DNA from: an uncultured Clostridium sp.
GTDB taxonomy: Bacteria > Bacillota > Clostridia > TANB77 > CAG-508
Length of the DNA: 12,815 nt
Assembly: GCA_946497905.1 (NCBI GenBank)
Contig: CAMMMI010000049.1
Span: 1 to 12,815 of the forward strand
Direction of reading: 5' to 3'
Part shown: positions 5,982-12,737 of the stretch, piece by piece
How the letters are laid out: each line of letters opens with the position of its first letter
Position numbering within the stretch: the stretch's first letter is position 1
Made by a program: the position numbers and the translations under genes
The notes under the pieces: model-generated
Databases searched by the model: none
Seen by the model: only the letters and a program-made list of their open reading frames with translations
What the model was told of the DNA's origin: nothing

Positions 5982-7622
5982 ATGGAAATACAATACAAAA
6001 ATCAAAAGTTACAAGTAAATAAAAAAACAACAATAAGAGAATTACTAAAAGAAGAAATAGAAAACAGCAAACATACAGTAATAGCAGGAAAATTTAATAA
6101 TGAATACGTAAATTTACAGTATGAAATAGAAAAAGATGGTGAATTAGAGTTAATAGATGTTTCAACAAAAGAAGGAATGAGAGTTTATAGAAAAACATTA
6201 ATTTTTATTTTAGGCAAAGCATTTGAAAAATTATATCCAGAAGGAAAAATGACAGTAGACTATCAGCTAAACAATTCACTATTTTGTGATACAGACAATG
6301 TAGAAATAACAGATGAATTTATAGAAAATTTAAATAGAGAGATGAAAGCAATAGTACAAAAAGATTTACCAATAAAACAAGTAATAATGACAAGAGAAGA
6401 AGCAAAAAAATTGTATGATGAAACAAATACAACAAAAGGAAGATTACAATACGATTTAACTAATAACAAAAAAATATATATGTATTATTGTGAAGACTAT
6501 TATAACTATTGTTATGAAACAATAGGAGACAGAACAGGAGTAGTAAAAATATTTGAGGTATCAAAATACAGAGATGGATTTTTAATAAGATATCCAAACT
6601 CAAAAAATCCAGAAAAAATGCCAGACTTTATAGAAACTAAAAAATTAGCATGGGCAATGGATGAATATGAAGATATACACAGAATTTTAGACATGGATAC
6701 AGTGTATAAATTAAACAAAGCAGTAGAAGAAAATAAAATAAAAGAAGTAATAATGCTGGATGAAGCATTACATGAAAAGAAAATTTCTGATATAGCAGAT
6801 AATGTAGCCAAAAATAGAAATGTCAAAATGATATTAATAGCAGGACCATCATCATCAGGAAAAACAACATTTGCACAAAGATTAGGAATTCAACTAAAAA
6901 TAAATGGCTTAAAACCAGTAACAATATCAGTAGATAACTACTTTGTAGAAAGAGAAAATACACCAAGAGATGAAAATGGAGAATATGACTTTGAACATAT
7001 AGAGGCAATAGATTTACAATTATTTAATGACCATTTAACAAAATTATTAAATGGAGAAGAAATAGAAATGCCAGAATTTGACTTTCATATAGGAAGTAAA
7101 AAATATAATGGTAAAAAATTAAAATTGCAACAAGACGAAATATTAGTTATAGAAGGAATTCATTGTTTAAATGATAGATTAACAAGTAGAATATCAAAAG
7201 ATCAAAAATATAAGATATATATAAGTGCATTAACAGTACTAAATATGGATAGATTTAACAGAATATCAACAACAGACACAAGACTAGTAAGAAGAATAGT
7301 ACGAGATTATCAATTTAGAGGATATACAGCAAAAGACACAATAAAAAAATGGAATAGTGTAAACAAAGGAGAAGAAAAATATATTTTTCCATTCCAAGAA
7401 GAAGCAGACAGTATCTTTAACACATCACTAATATATGAATTAGGAGCATTTAAAGCAGTAGTAATGCCATTATTAGAAGAAATATCAAAAGAAGAAAAAG
7501 AATATGCAGAAGCACAAAGACTAATAAACATGTTAAAATATTTCAAAGAAATACCAGCAAACTATATACCTACAAATTCATTATTAAAAGAATTTTTAGG
7601 TGGGGGAGATTTTAAATACTAG
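5982..7622 (+). CDS. TGS/ThrRS-like fusion to uridine-kinase domain
   Basis: A 546-aa member of the Firmicute 'nucleoside kinase' family. In order: a TGS domain (about 1-60); a domain like the N2 editing domain of threonyl-tRNA synthetase (about 62-205); and a phosphoribulokinase/uridine-kinase-type P-loop kinase (about 265-470) with Walker A GPSSSGKT (288-295, K294). A helical C-terminal tail follows. Aligned by eye with ThrRS, the editing HxxxH is replaced by K71 and F75, and of the later CxxxH only C177 remains (H is I181). The N2 part is therefore probably a binding rather than a hydrolytic domain. The substrate is presumed to be a nucleoside phosphorylated with ATP or GTP, but this is unproven here. 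The ATG at 5982 is preferred over 5970 because AAAGGA touches the ATG at 5970, leaving no spacing. Family call secure; exact role uncertain. Confidence 0.85.
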   Translation: MEIQYKNQKLQVNKKTTIRELLKEEIENSKHTVIAGKFNNEYVNLQYEIEKDGELELIDVSTKEGMRVYRKTLIFILGKAFEKLYPEGKMTVDYQLNNSLFCDTDNVEITDEFIENLNREMKAIVQKDLPIKQVIMTREEAKKLYDETNTTKGRLQYDLTNNKKIYMYYCEDYYNYCYETIGDRTGVVKIFEVSKYRDGFLIRYPNSKNPEKMPDFIETKKLAWAMDEYEDIHRILDMDTVYKLNKAVEENKIKEVIMLDEALHEKKISDIADNVAKNRNVKMILIAGPSSSGKTTFAQRLGIQLKINGLKPVTISVDNYFVERENTPRDENGEYDFEHIEAIDLQLFNDHLTKLLNGEEIEMPEFDFHIGSKKYNGKKLKLQQDEILVIEGIHCLNDRLTSRISKDQKYKIYISALTVLNMDRFNRISTTDTRLVRRIVRDYQFRGYTAKDTIKKWNSVNKGEEKYIFPFQEEADSIFNTSLIYELGAFKAVVMPLLEEISKEEKEYAEAQRLINMLKYFKEIPANYIPTNSLLKEFLGGGDFKY

Positions 7623-7653
7623 TGTGCCAAAATAGCCCGTCCCCTTTGGCACA
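7623..7653. repeat. Hairpin with CCCGTCCCC loop
   Basis: TGTGCCAAA (7623-7631) pairs perfectly with TTTGGCACA (7645-7653) around a C-rich loop containing CCCGTCCCC. It fills the gap between the kinase stop codon and the RBS of the RNHCP gene. The plus-strand tail is A-rich, so it is not a normal forward terminator. It may be a dispersed palindromic repeat or an mRNA-stabilising or regulatory hairpin. Confidence 0.6.
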
Positions 7654-7667
7654 AAAAAGGAGATCTT

Positions 7668-7988
7668 ATGGAGCATAGAAATTTTATTGAGATAGATGAA
7701 GAGTTTATATGTGATAATTGCGGAAAAAAAGTTCCTAAATTAGGATATTCGTGCAGAAATCACTGTCCAAATTGTTTACATTCAAAACATGTTGATAAAA
7801 ATCCAGGAGATAGACAAGAAGAATGTCATGGGGATTTAGAGCCAATAGGATTAGAAATAGATAGTAAAAAAGGATATGTTATTATATTTAGATGTAAAAA
7901 ATGTGGAGCTATAAGAAAAAATAAATCAGCTAAAGATGATAATATGGACTTAATTATAAAATTAAGTAGCACAGGAGAAGAATATTAG
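7668..7988 (+). CDS. RNHCP-domain zinc-binding protein
   Basis: A 106-aa protein with the signature of the RNHCP domain, here RNHCPNCLHSKHVD (about 26-39), which gives the family its name. Likely zinc ligands occur in three groups: CDNCG near the N-terminus, C-P-N-C in the signature, and CKKCG near 76-80. A CHGDLEP segment lies between. The family is widespread in bacteria and has no established biochemical role that I can state; nucleic-acid binding would be a guess. AAGGAG lies five bases before the ATG. It is only 45 bases after the kinase gene, so co-transcription is likely unless the intervening hairpin blocks it. It converges with the RlhA-like gene and is separated from it by the hairpin at 7991-8030. 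Length is normal. Confidence 0.85.
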   Translation: MEHRNFIEIDEEFICDNCGKKVPKLGYSCRNHCPNCLHSKHVDKNPGDRQEECHGDLEPIGLEIDSKKGYVIIFRCKKCGAIRKNKSAKDDNMDLIIKLSSTGEEY

Positions 7989-7990
7989 AA

Positions 7991-8030
7991 AAATTACCAA
8001 TTTGGGAGACGCGTCCCAAATTGGTAATTT
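7991..8030. terminator. 17-bp perfect hairpin between convergent genes
   Basis: The left arm (7991-8007) and right arm (8014-8030) are exact complements over 17 bp with loop GACGCG. The right arm overlaps the stop codon of the RlhA-like gene. On the minus strand the stem is followed by a TTTTTCTAAT tail, a good terminator for that gene. The plus-strand tail is not U-rich. Confidence 0.75.
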
Positions 8031-10479
8031 AAATATCTCTATTCAAATTACCACTAGTAAAAATATTGCCATTAAACTTATTACCATTTTTAACAGTGGC
8101 AATTATATTATTAATATTTTCTATATCTTCATCTAAAATATCAATCCTAGCAAAATTAATATTAAAATCATTAGGATAAATAGAAGTAATTTTGCTATTA
8201 TAAACAGTAGTAACAGTTTGAATATTATCAGGCAAAATTCTAAACTTCATATTTAATCTATCTTTAAGATAATAAATATTATCAGAAGTACATCTTTGTT
8301 TACAAGTAGGGTAGCATTTATCAGTTTCTCCAAGTAGGCAATAATTCATATTGATTAAAGGTGTACGACCATATACAATCATTTCTTTTTGCAAATAGCT
8401 ATAATTACATAAATCTAAAACCATATCTTTATCTGACTCAGGAGAAATAGTAAATCTACTAATTCCAAGTTTTTTTAATTCTAAAACAGTTTTTTCATTA
8501 AAAACATTAAAAGTATAATTGGTAATAAGTTTAAAATGTTTGTTAATATCTTTAAACAAATCACCGAGTAATTTTATATTGCAAATATTAGAAATAACAA
8601 AACCTTTTATATCAAACTTTTTAACGGCACTTTTTACATTTGAATAAAATAAATTTTTATAATTTCCCTTTACAATAGTAGGCATATAGATATATAAATC
8701 AGCTTTTTTGTTTAAAATGTTTAATATATTTTCATACTTTTTTTGTGTAAAATATTTAAGAGGAATATAGATACTATCAACATCATTAAGAATAGTATAA
8801 TTAAAATTTTCATTCAATATATTTAGTAATAGAGAAATTTTATAACTATTATTAGAAGTAGATTTATTTATATTTCTCATATTATTTAATATTTTATCCT
8901 TATCAGAAGTTATAACATAATCTTTTTCGATACTTTTTCTAATAATATTTTCAATTGCAAAATTTTGAACAGCTTCTAAAGCATTTCTCCTTAATTCGTT
9001 CAAAATACTTATTTTAGGTAAAAATAAATTCTTATCTAAATTTACGTTGATTTTTTTAAACTCAAAAGGAGTAGAATTAGTTTTAGAAATTTGATTTACA
9101 ACAGTTTGTTCTTCTAATGGCTTGTTTTTAGCTTCACAAGGTATAAAGTCTATAGTATAAGTAACATTTAAATTTTTATAAATATCTAAATTATTTGCAG
9201 ATGTTATATTAATAGAAATAGGAACATCATGTTTAATAGTAACTGTACATTTTAAACCAATTTTTATATTTTCGTTTTTAGAACTTTCTTTAGATAATAA
9301 ATTTAATTTTTTAGAAGACATCTTATAAACTTTATCACCAGGTTTTATATTTCCCTTAATTCTTCCTAAAGTAACTAATTGATTAAGTTTAGTAGAAGTG
9401 ATATTTTTCCCATTGTCCATAAGTTCAGAGATGGTATAAGTACCATTTTCATTTTCTAAAGAAATAGTGTCTCCAAGTTCAATATTTTGCTTTAATTTTA
9501 AATCAATATATCCTTTTCTAGAATTATATTTTTGAACAATACCTAAATATAATCCTAAATTACTAGGATTTTGTTTATAGATTAAATTTTTATTAGGTTC
9601 TGAATCTAAATGTCCAGTTGATGACATTCCCCTATTAAATACTTGCAAAAGCTCAAGTCTATCTTTATTTTGTACAGAATAATTCTGCTTAGATAATGCT
9701 AAATCAATGTATTTTCTATATATTCTTGTAACAGTTGAAACATATTCAGGAGACTTCATTCTACCTTCAATTTTAAAACATTTTACACCAGCTCTTATAA
9801 GACTAGGAATATAATCTAAACCACATAGATCTTTTGTATTTAAAAGATAACCTGAGTCTATTTTTTTATCATTTTCCAACAAATCGAAAGGAAGTCTACA
9901 AGGACCAGCACATTTACCACGATTTCCAGAACGTCCGCCTAGCATACTAGAAAAAAGACATTGACCAGAATATGAAATACATAAAGCACCATGTATAAAA
10001 GTTTCAATCTCGATATCAGTATTTTTACATATATATTCAATTTCATTAATAGAAAGTTCTCGAGCTAGTACAACTCTTTTAAAACCTAATTTTTGAAGTT
10101 CTAAAGCACCATTTAAATTATGTACAGTCATTTGTGTACTAGCATGAATTGGTAAATCGGGAAAAGATTTTATTAAATCTATAGCTAAACCTAAATCCTG
10201 AACAATTATAGCATCAATTCCAAATTCATAAGCTTTAGTTGCTAAATAGAAAGCATCGTCATATTCTGAATCTTTTATTAGAGTATTTAAAGTTAAATTT
10301 GTTTTAACACCTCTGATTTTAGCGTATTGAATAGCTTTTTGGAGAGTATTTAAATCAAAATTATTTGCAAATGCACGAGCACTAAATAAATTAGCACCAA
10401 AATATACACTATCTGCACCATTTTGAACAGCTGATTTTAAACACTCAAAATCTCCAACAGGAGAAAGTAAATCTACCAT
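8029..10479 (-). CDS. U32 family protein, RlhA-like (23S rRNA hydroxylation)
   Basis: An 816-aa protein of the U32 'peptidase' family. Its architecture resembles RlhA, which hydroxylates a 23S rRNA cytidine in E. coli using prephenate-derived chemistry and an iron-sulfur cluster. The N-terminal TIM-barrel-like U32 domain (LLSPVGDFECLKSAVQNGAD, GADSVYFG) holds the conserved cysteines C167-x6-C174-x15-C190-x3-C194, likely iron-sulfur ligands. IEGRMKSPEYV at about 240 is also typical. The FNRGMSSTGHLD... region with a PSNLG segment near 310 matches the DUF3656-type middle domain. A second cysteine cluster C714-x7-C-x3-C-x3-C730 lies in the C-terminal U32-like part, so the protein is longer than E. 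coli RlhA (about 650 aa). The SD GGAAGGA is 11 bases before the ATG. A two-codon ATG-TTG-TAA lies between them, so the ATG at 10479 is the only sensible start. Family secure; the exact target in this host is inferred. Confidence 0.85.
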   Translation of the reverse strand: MVDLLSPVGDFECLKSAVQNGADSVYFGANLFSARAFANNFDLNTLQKAIQYAKIRGVKTNLTLNTLIKDSEYDDAFYLATKAYEFGIDAIIVQDLGLAIDLIKSFPDLPIHASTQMTVHNLNGALELQKLGFKRVVLARELSINEIEYICKNTDIEIETFIHGALCISYSGQCLFSSMLGGRSGNRGKCAGPCRLPFDLLENDKKIDSGYLLNTKDLCGLDYIPSLIRAGVKCFKIEGRMKSPEYVSTVTRIYRKYIDLALSKQNYSVQNKDRLELLQVFNRGMSSTGHLDSEPNKNLIYKQNPSNLGLYLGIVQKYNSRKGYIDLKLKQNIELGDTISLENENGTYTISELMDNGKNITSTKLNQLVTLGRIKGNIKPGDKVYKMSSKKLNLLSKESSKNENIKIGLKCTVTIKHDVPISINITSANNLDIYKNLNVTYTIDFIPCEAKNKPLEEQTVVNQISKTNSTPFEFKKINVNLDKNLFLPKISILNELRRNALEAVQNFAIENIIRKSIEKDYVITSDKDKILNNMRNINKSTSNNSYKISLLLNILNENFNYTILNDVDSIYIPLKYFTQKKYENILNILNKKADLYIYMPTIVKGNYKNLFYSNVKSAVKKFDIKGFVISNICNIKLLGDLFKDINKHFKLITNYTFNVFNEKTVLELKKLGISRFTISPESDKDMVLDLCNYSYLQKEMIVYGRTPLINMNYCLLGETDKCYPTCKQRCTSDNIYYLKDRLNMKFRILPDNIQTVTTVYNSKITSIYPNDFNINFARIDILDEDIENINNIIATVKNGNKFNGNIFTSGNLNRDI

Positions 10480-10596
10480 ACTTACAACATTCCTTCCATA
10501 ATTTTGCGTCTATTACAAAGTTTGATTAAAAAGTATATTTAAATAAATTATAATTATTTAGTAACTAATAAAACCAATATTATTACATTTAATCAT

Positions 10597-10605
10597 ATTA
10601 TATCA
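10597..10605 (-). promoter_or_regulatory. Possible extended -10 of the RlhA-like gene
   Basis: On the minus strand TGATATAAT (10605-10597) is a perfect extended -10 box, but the -35 position is only TTTTTA. A long leader of about 115 bases would follow. Weak support. Confidence 0.3.
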
Positions 10606-10642
10606 CAAGAATATAAAAATAAAAAACAAAAAAGAAAATTTA

Positions 10643-10671
10643 TTGACGAAAAAAAGATAGAATGATATAAT
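10643..10671 (+). promoter_or_regulatory. Promoter of the cadherin-like surface protein
   Basis: TTGACG (10643-10648), a 17-base spacer and TATAAT (10666-10671) with TGA just before it (extended -10). One of the best sigma-A matches in the window. Confidence 0.7.
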
Positions 10672-10712
10672 TCAAATATAAAAAGTACAATAGAAAAGGA
10701 ATGAATTTAGAT

Positions 10713-12017
10713 ATGAAAAATAAAATATTAGCAATAACACTAACAACAATATTTATAATAAGCATAAGTTTATTAACATGTACATATGCTACAAATGAAA
10801 CAGAAAATACCACAACAAATGAAACAACAACTACAACAAACGAAGTTAATACCAATACAAATTCATCACAAAATCAGACACAAACTGAAACAACTACACA
10901 AAACAATAATACAACAAGTAATAATAGTCAAAATAAAGCTTCATCAAATAGTAACTCACAAAGGCAAACAACAAATGAAAAATCAAGTAATGCAAATCTT
11001 AGTAATTTAGGAATTAGACCAAATGACTTTTCAGGATTTACGCCAAATAAAACAAGTTATGATGTTGAAGTACCAGAAAATGTAGAAACAGTTGAAGTTT
11101 ATGCACAGGCACAAAACTCAAATGCTACAATAGAAGGGACAGGAAATGTAACTTTAAAAGAAGGAAACAATACAATAAATGTAAAAGTAACAGCAGAAGA
11201 TGGAACAGTAAAGACATATACATTAAATATCACAAGAGGGGAAATACAAAATGAACAAAACAATGAAACTACTAATACAGGTAGCGGACTTTTAAAATTA
11301 GAAGTCAGTAATGCTAAAATAGAACCAGAATTTAAAACAGATGTATATGAATATACTGTAAAATATATAGGAGAAGGTACATCATTAGAAATAACAACAG
11401 AAGCAACGCAAGAGGGATATACAGTAGAAATATTAGGAAACCAAGATTTAAAAGAGGGAGAAAACCTTATATCAATTGTTGTATTAGATACAGAAGGAAA
11501 TAATATAGCTACATATCAATTAATAGTAAATAAAAGCTTAGTAGATGAAGAGGCAATAGCAAGAGAAAAAGCAGCAAGAACAAAAACAATTATTATTTCA
11601 GTTGCTGTTGCGGTATTAATAATTATTATTGTAATTGCTATAATAATTAGAAAAAGAAGAAATAGGATGTATGCAGAAGATTATTTAGAACCATACTCAG
11701 GAATAGATGATGATAATTATTATAATACCAATAATATAGACTATAATAGTAATTATGATTACGATAATGATGAATATAATAATTATAACGATACTAATGA
11801 AAATACAGATAATATGCAAGAACATATAAATGAAGGTTTATTAGAAGAGGAAAATGACAAAGAATTATTAAAAGAGGAAAATTCACAAGAAGATGATGAG
11901 CAAAAATTGAAAGAAAAAATAAAAAAAGAGTTTTTAGATAATTATAATTTATCTGATGAGAATACAGAGTTAGAAGAAGTACCAAGAAAAAGACATAAAG
12001 GAAAAAGATTTAAATAA
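10713..12017 (+). CDS. Membrane-anchored protein with cadherin-like domains
   Basis: A 434-aa surface protein of unknown role. Visible order: signal peptide (1-26, cut likely after CTYA); a Thr/Asn/Gln/Ser-rich linker (27-93); a first cadherin-like beta-sandwich (about 95-175, with G-F-T-P-N-x-T-x-Y and L-K-E-G-N-N-T-I motifs); a short linker; a second such domain (about 192-273, L-K-E-G-E-N-L-I); one membrane helix (about 292-312) followed by the stop-transfer residues RKRRNR; and a roughly 120-residue cytoplasmic tail. The tail is first Asp/Asn/Tyr-rich (about 330-366), then Glu-rich, and ends in a basic patch (RKRHKGKRFK). The extracellular part is probably cell-wall-facing, as cadherin-like domains often bind glycans or each other; that is family knowledge, not shown here. 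ATG at 10713 is chosen over 10701, where AAAGGA abuts the ATG. It has its own strong promoter and is divergent from the RlhA-like gene. Confidence 0.8.
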   Translation: MKNKILAITLTTIFIISISLLTCTYATNETENTTTNETTTTTNEVNTNTNSSQNQTQTETTTQNNNTTSNNSQNKASSNSNSQRQTTNEKSSNANLSNLGIRPNDFSGFTPNKTSYDVEVPENVETVEVYAQAQNSNATIEGTGNVTLKEGNNTINVKVTAEDGTVKTYTLNITRGEIQNEQNNETTNTGSGLLKLEVSNAKIEPEFKTDVYEYTVKYIGEGTSLEITTEATQEGYTVEILGNQDLKEGENLISIVVLDTEGNNIATYQLIVNKSLVDEEAIAREKAARTKTIIISVAVAVLIIIIVIAIIIRKRRNRMYAEDYLEPYSGIDDDNYYNTNNIDYNSNYDYDNDEYNNYNDTNENTDNMQEHINEGLLEEENDKELLKEENSQEDDEQKLKEKIKKEFLDNYNLSDENTELEEVPRKRHKGKRFK

Positions 12018-12027
12018 TTTATAAAAA

Positions 12028-12105
12028 ATAAAAGAGAAGCGGTAAGTATAATTAAATGATATATAAGAATCATTTATTACACAAACTACTTCTCTTTTAT
12101 TTTTG
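12028..12105. terminator. Bidirectional terminator
   Basis: ATAAAAGAGAAG (12028-12039) pairs with CTTCTCTTTTAT (12089-12100), extended by weaker pairs. An inner hairpin (AAATGAT...ATCATTT, about 12054-12075) lies within the loop. T-rich tails follow on both strands, so it can serve the surface-protein gene and the convergent Cys-rich gene. Confidence 0.7.
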
Positions 12106-12119
12106 GTTGGGTTTTAGGA

Positions 12120-12236
12120 TTAGCAACATCCTCCTCTGTTACCACCACAGCAGCAACATATTAATAATATAAGGATTATAATCCAGCAACAGTCATCACC
12201 AAATCCGAATCCACCGCATCCTCTATTTTCTGGCAT
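12120..12236 (-). CDS. 38-aa Cys/Gly-rich membrane miniprotein
   Basis: A very short gene, 38 residues. It begins MPENRGCGGFGFGDDCC, then has a hydrophobic stretch WIIILILLI (18-26) long enough only for a short membrane segment. It ends CCCCGGNRGGCC. Nine residues are cysteine (7, 16, 17, 27-30, 37, 38) and nine are glycine. AAAGGGGG lies eight bases upstream of the ATG, giving a well-formed start. Small Gly/Cys-rich hydrophobic proteins of this build are common in spore-forming Firmicutes and some are spore-coat or sporulation proteins. That comparison, and the sigma-K-like promoter upstream, suggest a late sporulation role; this is inference. It shares a terminator with the convergent surface-protein gene. 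Confidence 0.7.
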   Translation of the reverse strand: MPENRGCGGFGFGDDCCWIIILILLICCCCGGNRGGCC

Positions 12237-12297
12237 AGTCTAGACCCCCTTTCAGATAAACAAATATGTTTTTCTTTGTGTTTTCCTTTGTATGATA

Positions 12298-12325
12298 TAT
12301 CATATGAAGTTTAAAAAAATGTGTT
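12298..12325 (-). promoter_or_regulatory. Possible sigma-K promoter of the Cys-rich gene
   Basis: On the minus strand AACA (12325-12322), a 15-base spacer and CATATGATA (12306-12298) match the mother-cell late pattern (mACm, about 16 bases, CATAnnnTA). No sigma-A promoter is apparent there. The -10 overlaps a 14-bp palindrome TATGATATATCATA (12291-12304), so a DNA-binding protein site is an alternative reading. Confidence 0.35.
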
Positions 12326-12406
12326 ACTATTTGAATTTAGATTTATATATGTAAAAATCAATTTAAATGATAGAGTTATTAGTTAATGGTTTAGATATAT
12401 AGTAAA

Positions 12407-12620
12407 TAAGAAAAAGTTGATATTATAATATTTTTTAAGTTTCGACGCTTGACTGGAATGAAAAATAGAATTTATTTGGCTTTCGAATGAGGAATGTTCA
12501 CGATACTCAAGTTTACGAGAGGGTCTGAGTGAAAGAGGCTCATGAGAAAGCCTTATGAATTCTTTTTGAATGCAAGGAACAGGAGATTTTAAAAAATATT
12601 ATAATATCAACTTTTTCTTA
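12407..12620. mobile_element. 214-bp foldback element (MITE or structured RNA)
   Basis: Positions 12407-12438 and 12589-12620 are exact inverted repeats of 32 bp, almost wholly A/T. The outermost two bases on each side are TA. Read as a TA target duplication, this leaves 30-bp terminal repeats beginning AGAAAAAGTTGAT, as for mariner/IS630-type MITEs. The 150-base interior has no gene but is clearly richer in G+C (58 of 150 by hand count) and folds into nested helices. A structured non-coding RNA is therefore the main alternative. The rest of the gene-free stretch 12237-12737 holds the promoter of the Cys-rich gene, an AT-rich spacer and the promoter of the last gene; nothing else is recognisable. 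Confidence 0.6.
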
Positions 12621-12660
12621 ATAGCCATTAACATTTTAGTAAGACTTTTCATGAAAAATA

Positions 12661-12689
12661 TTGATATTAAAAATATAATATAGTAAAAT
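12661..12689 (+). promoter_or_regulatory. Promoter of the last, partial gene
   Basis: TTGATA (12661-12666), a 17-base spacer and TAAAAT (12684-12689). Predicted start near 12696, 42 bases before the translation start. Confidence 0.55.
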
Positions 12690-12737
12690 GTAATTCAATA
12701 AAGATTGTACGCAAAGAGACAAAAGGAGATAATGCAA

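Noticed and set aside
12602..12669. TAATATCAA (12602-12610) could pair with TTGATATTA (12661-12669) as a switch against the 32-bp stem.
   Set aside because: Nine A/T-rich pairs cannot compete with a 32-bp perfect stem, and the downstream copy is simply the -35 region of the next promoter.
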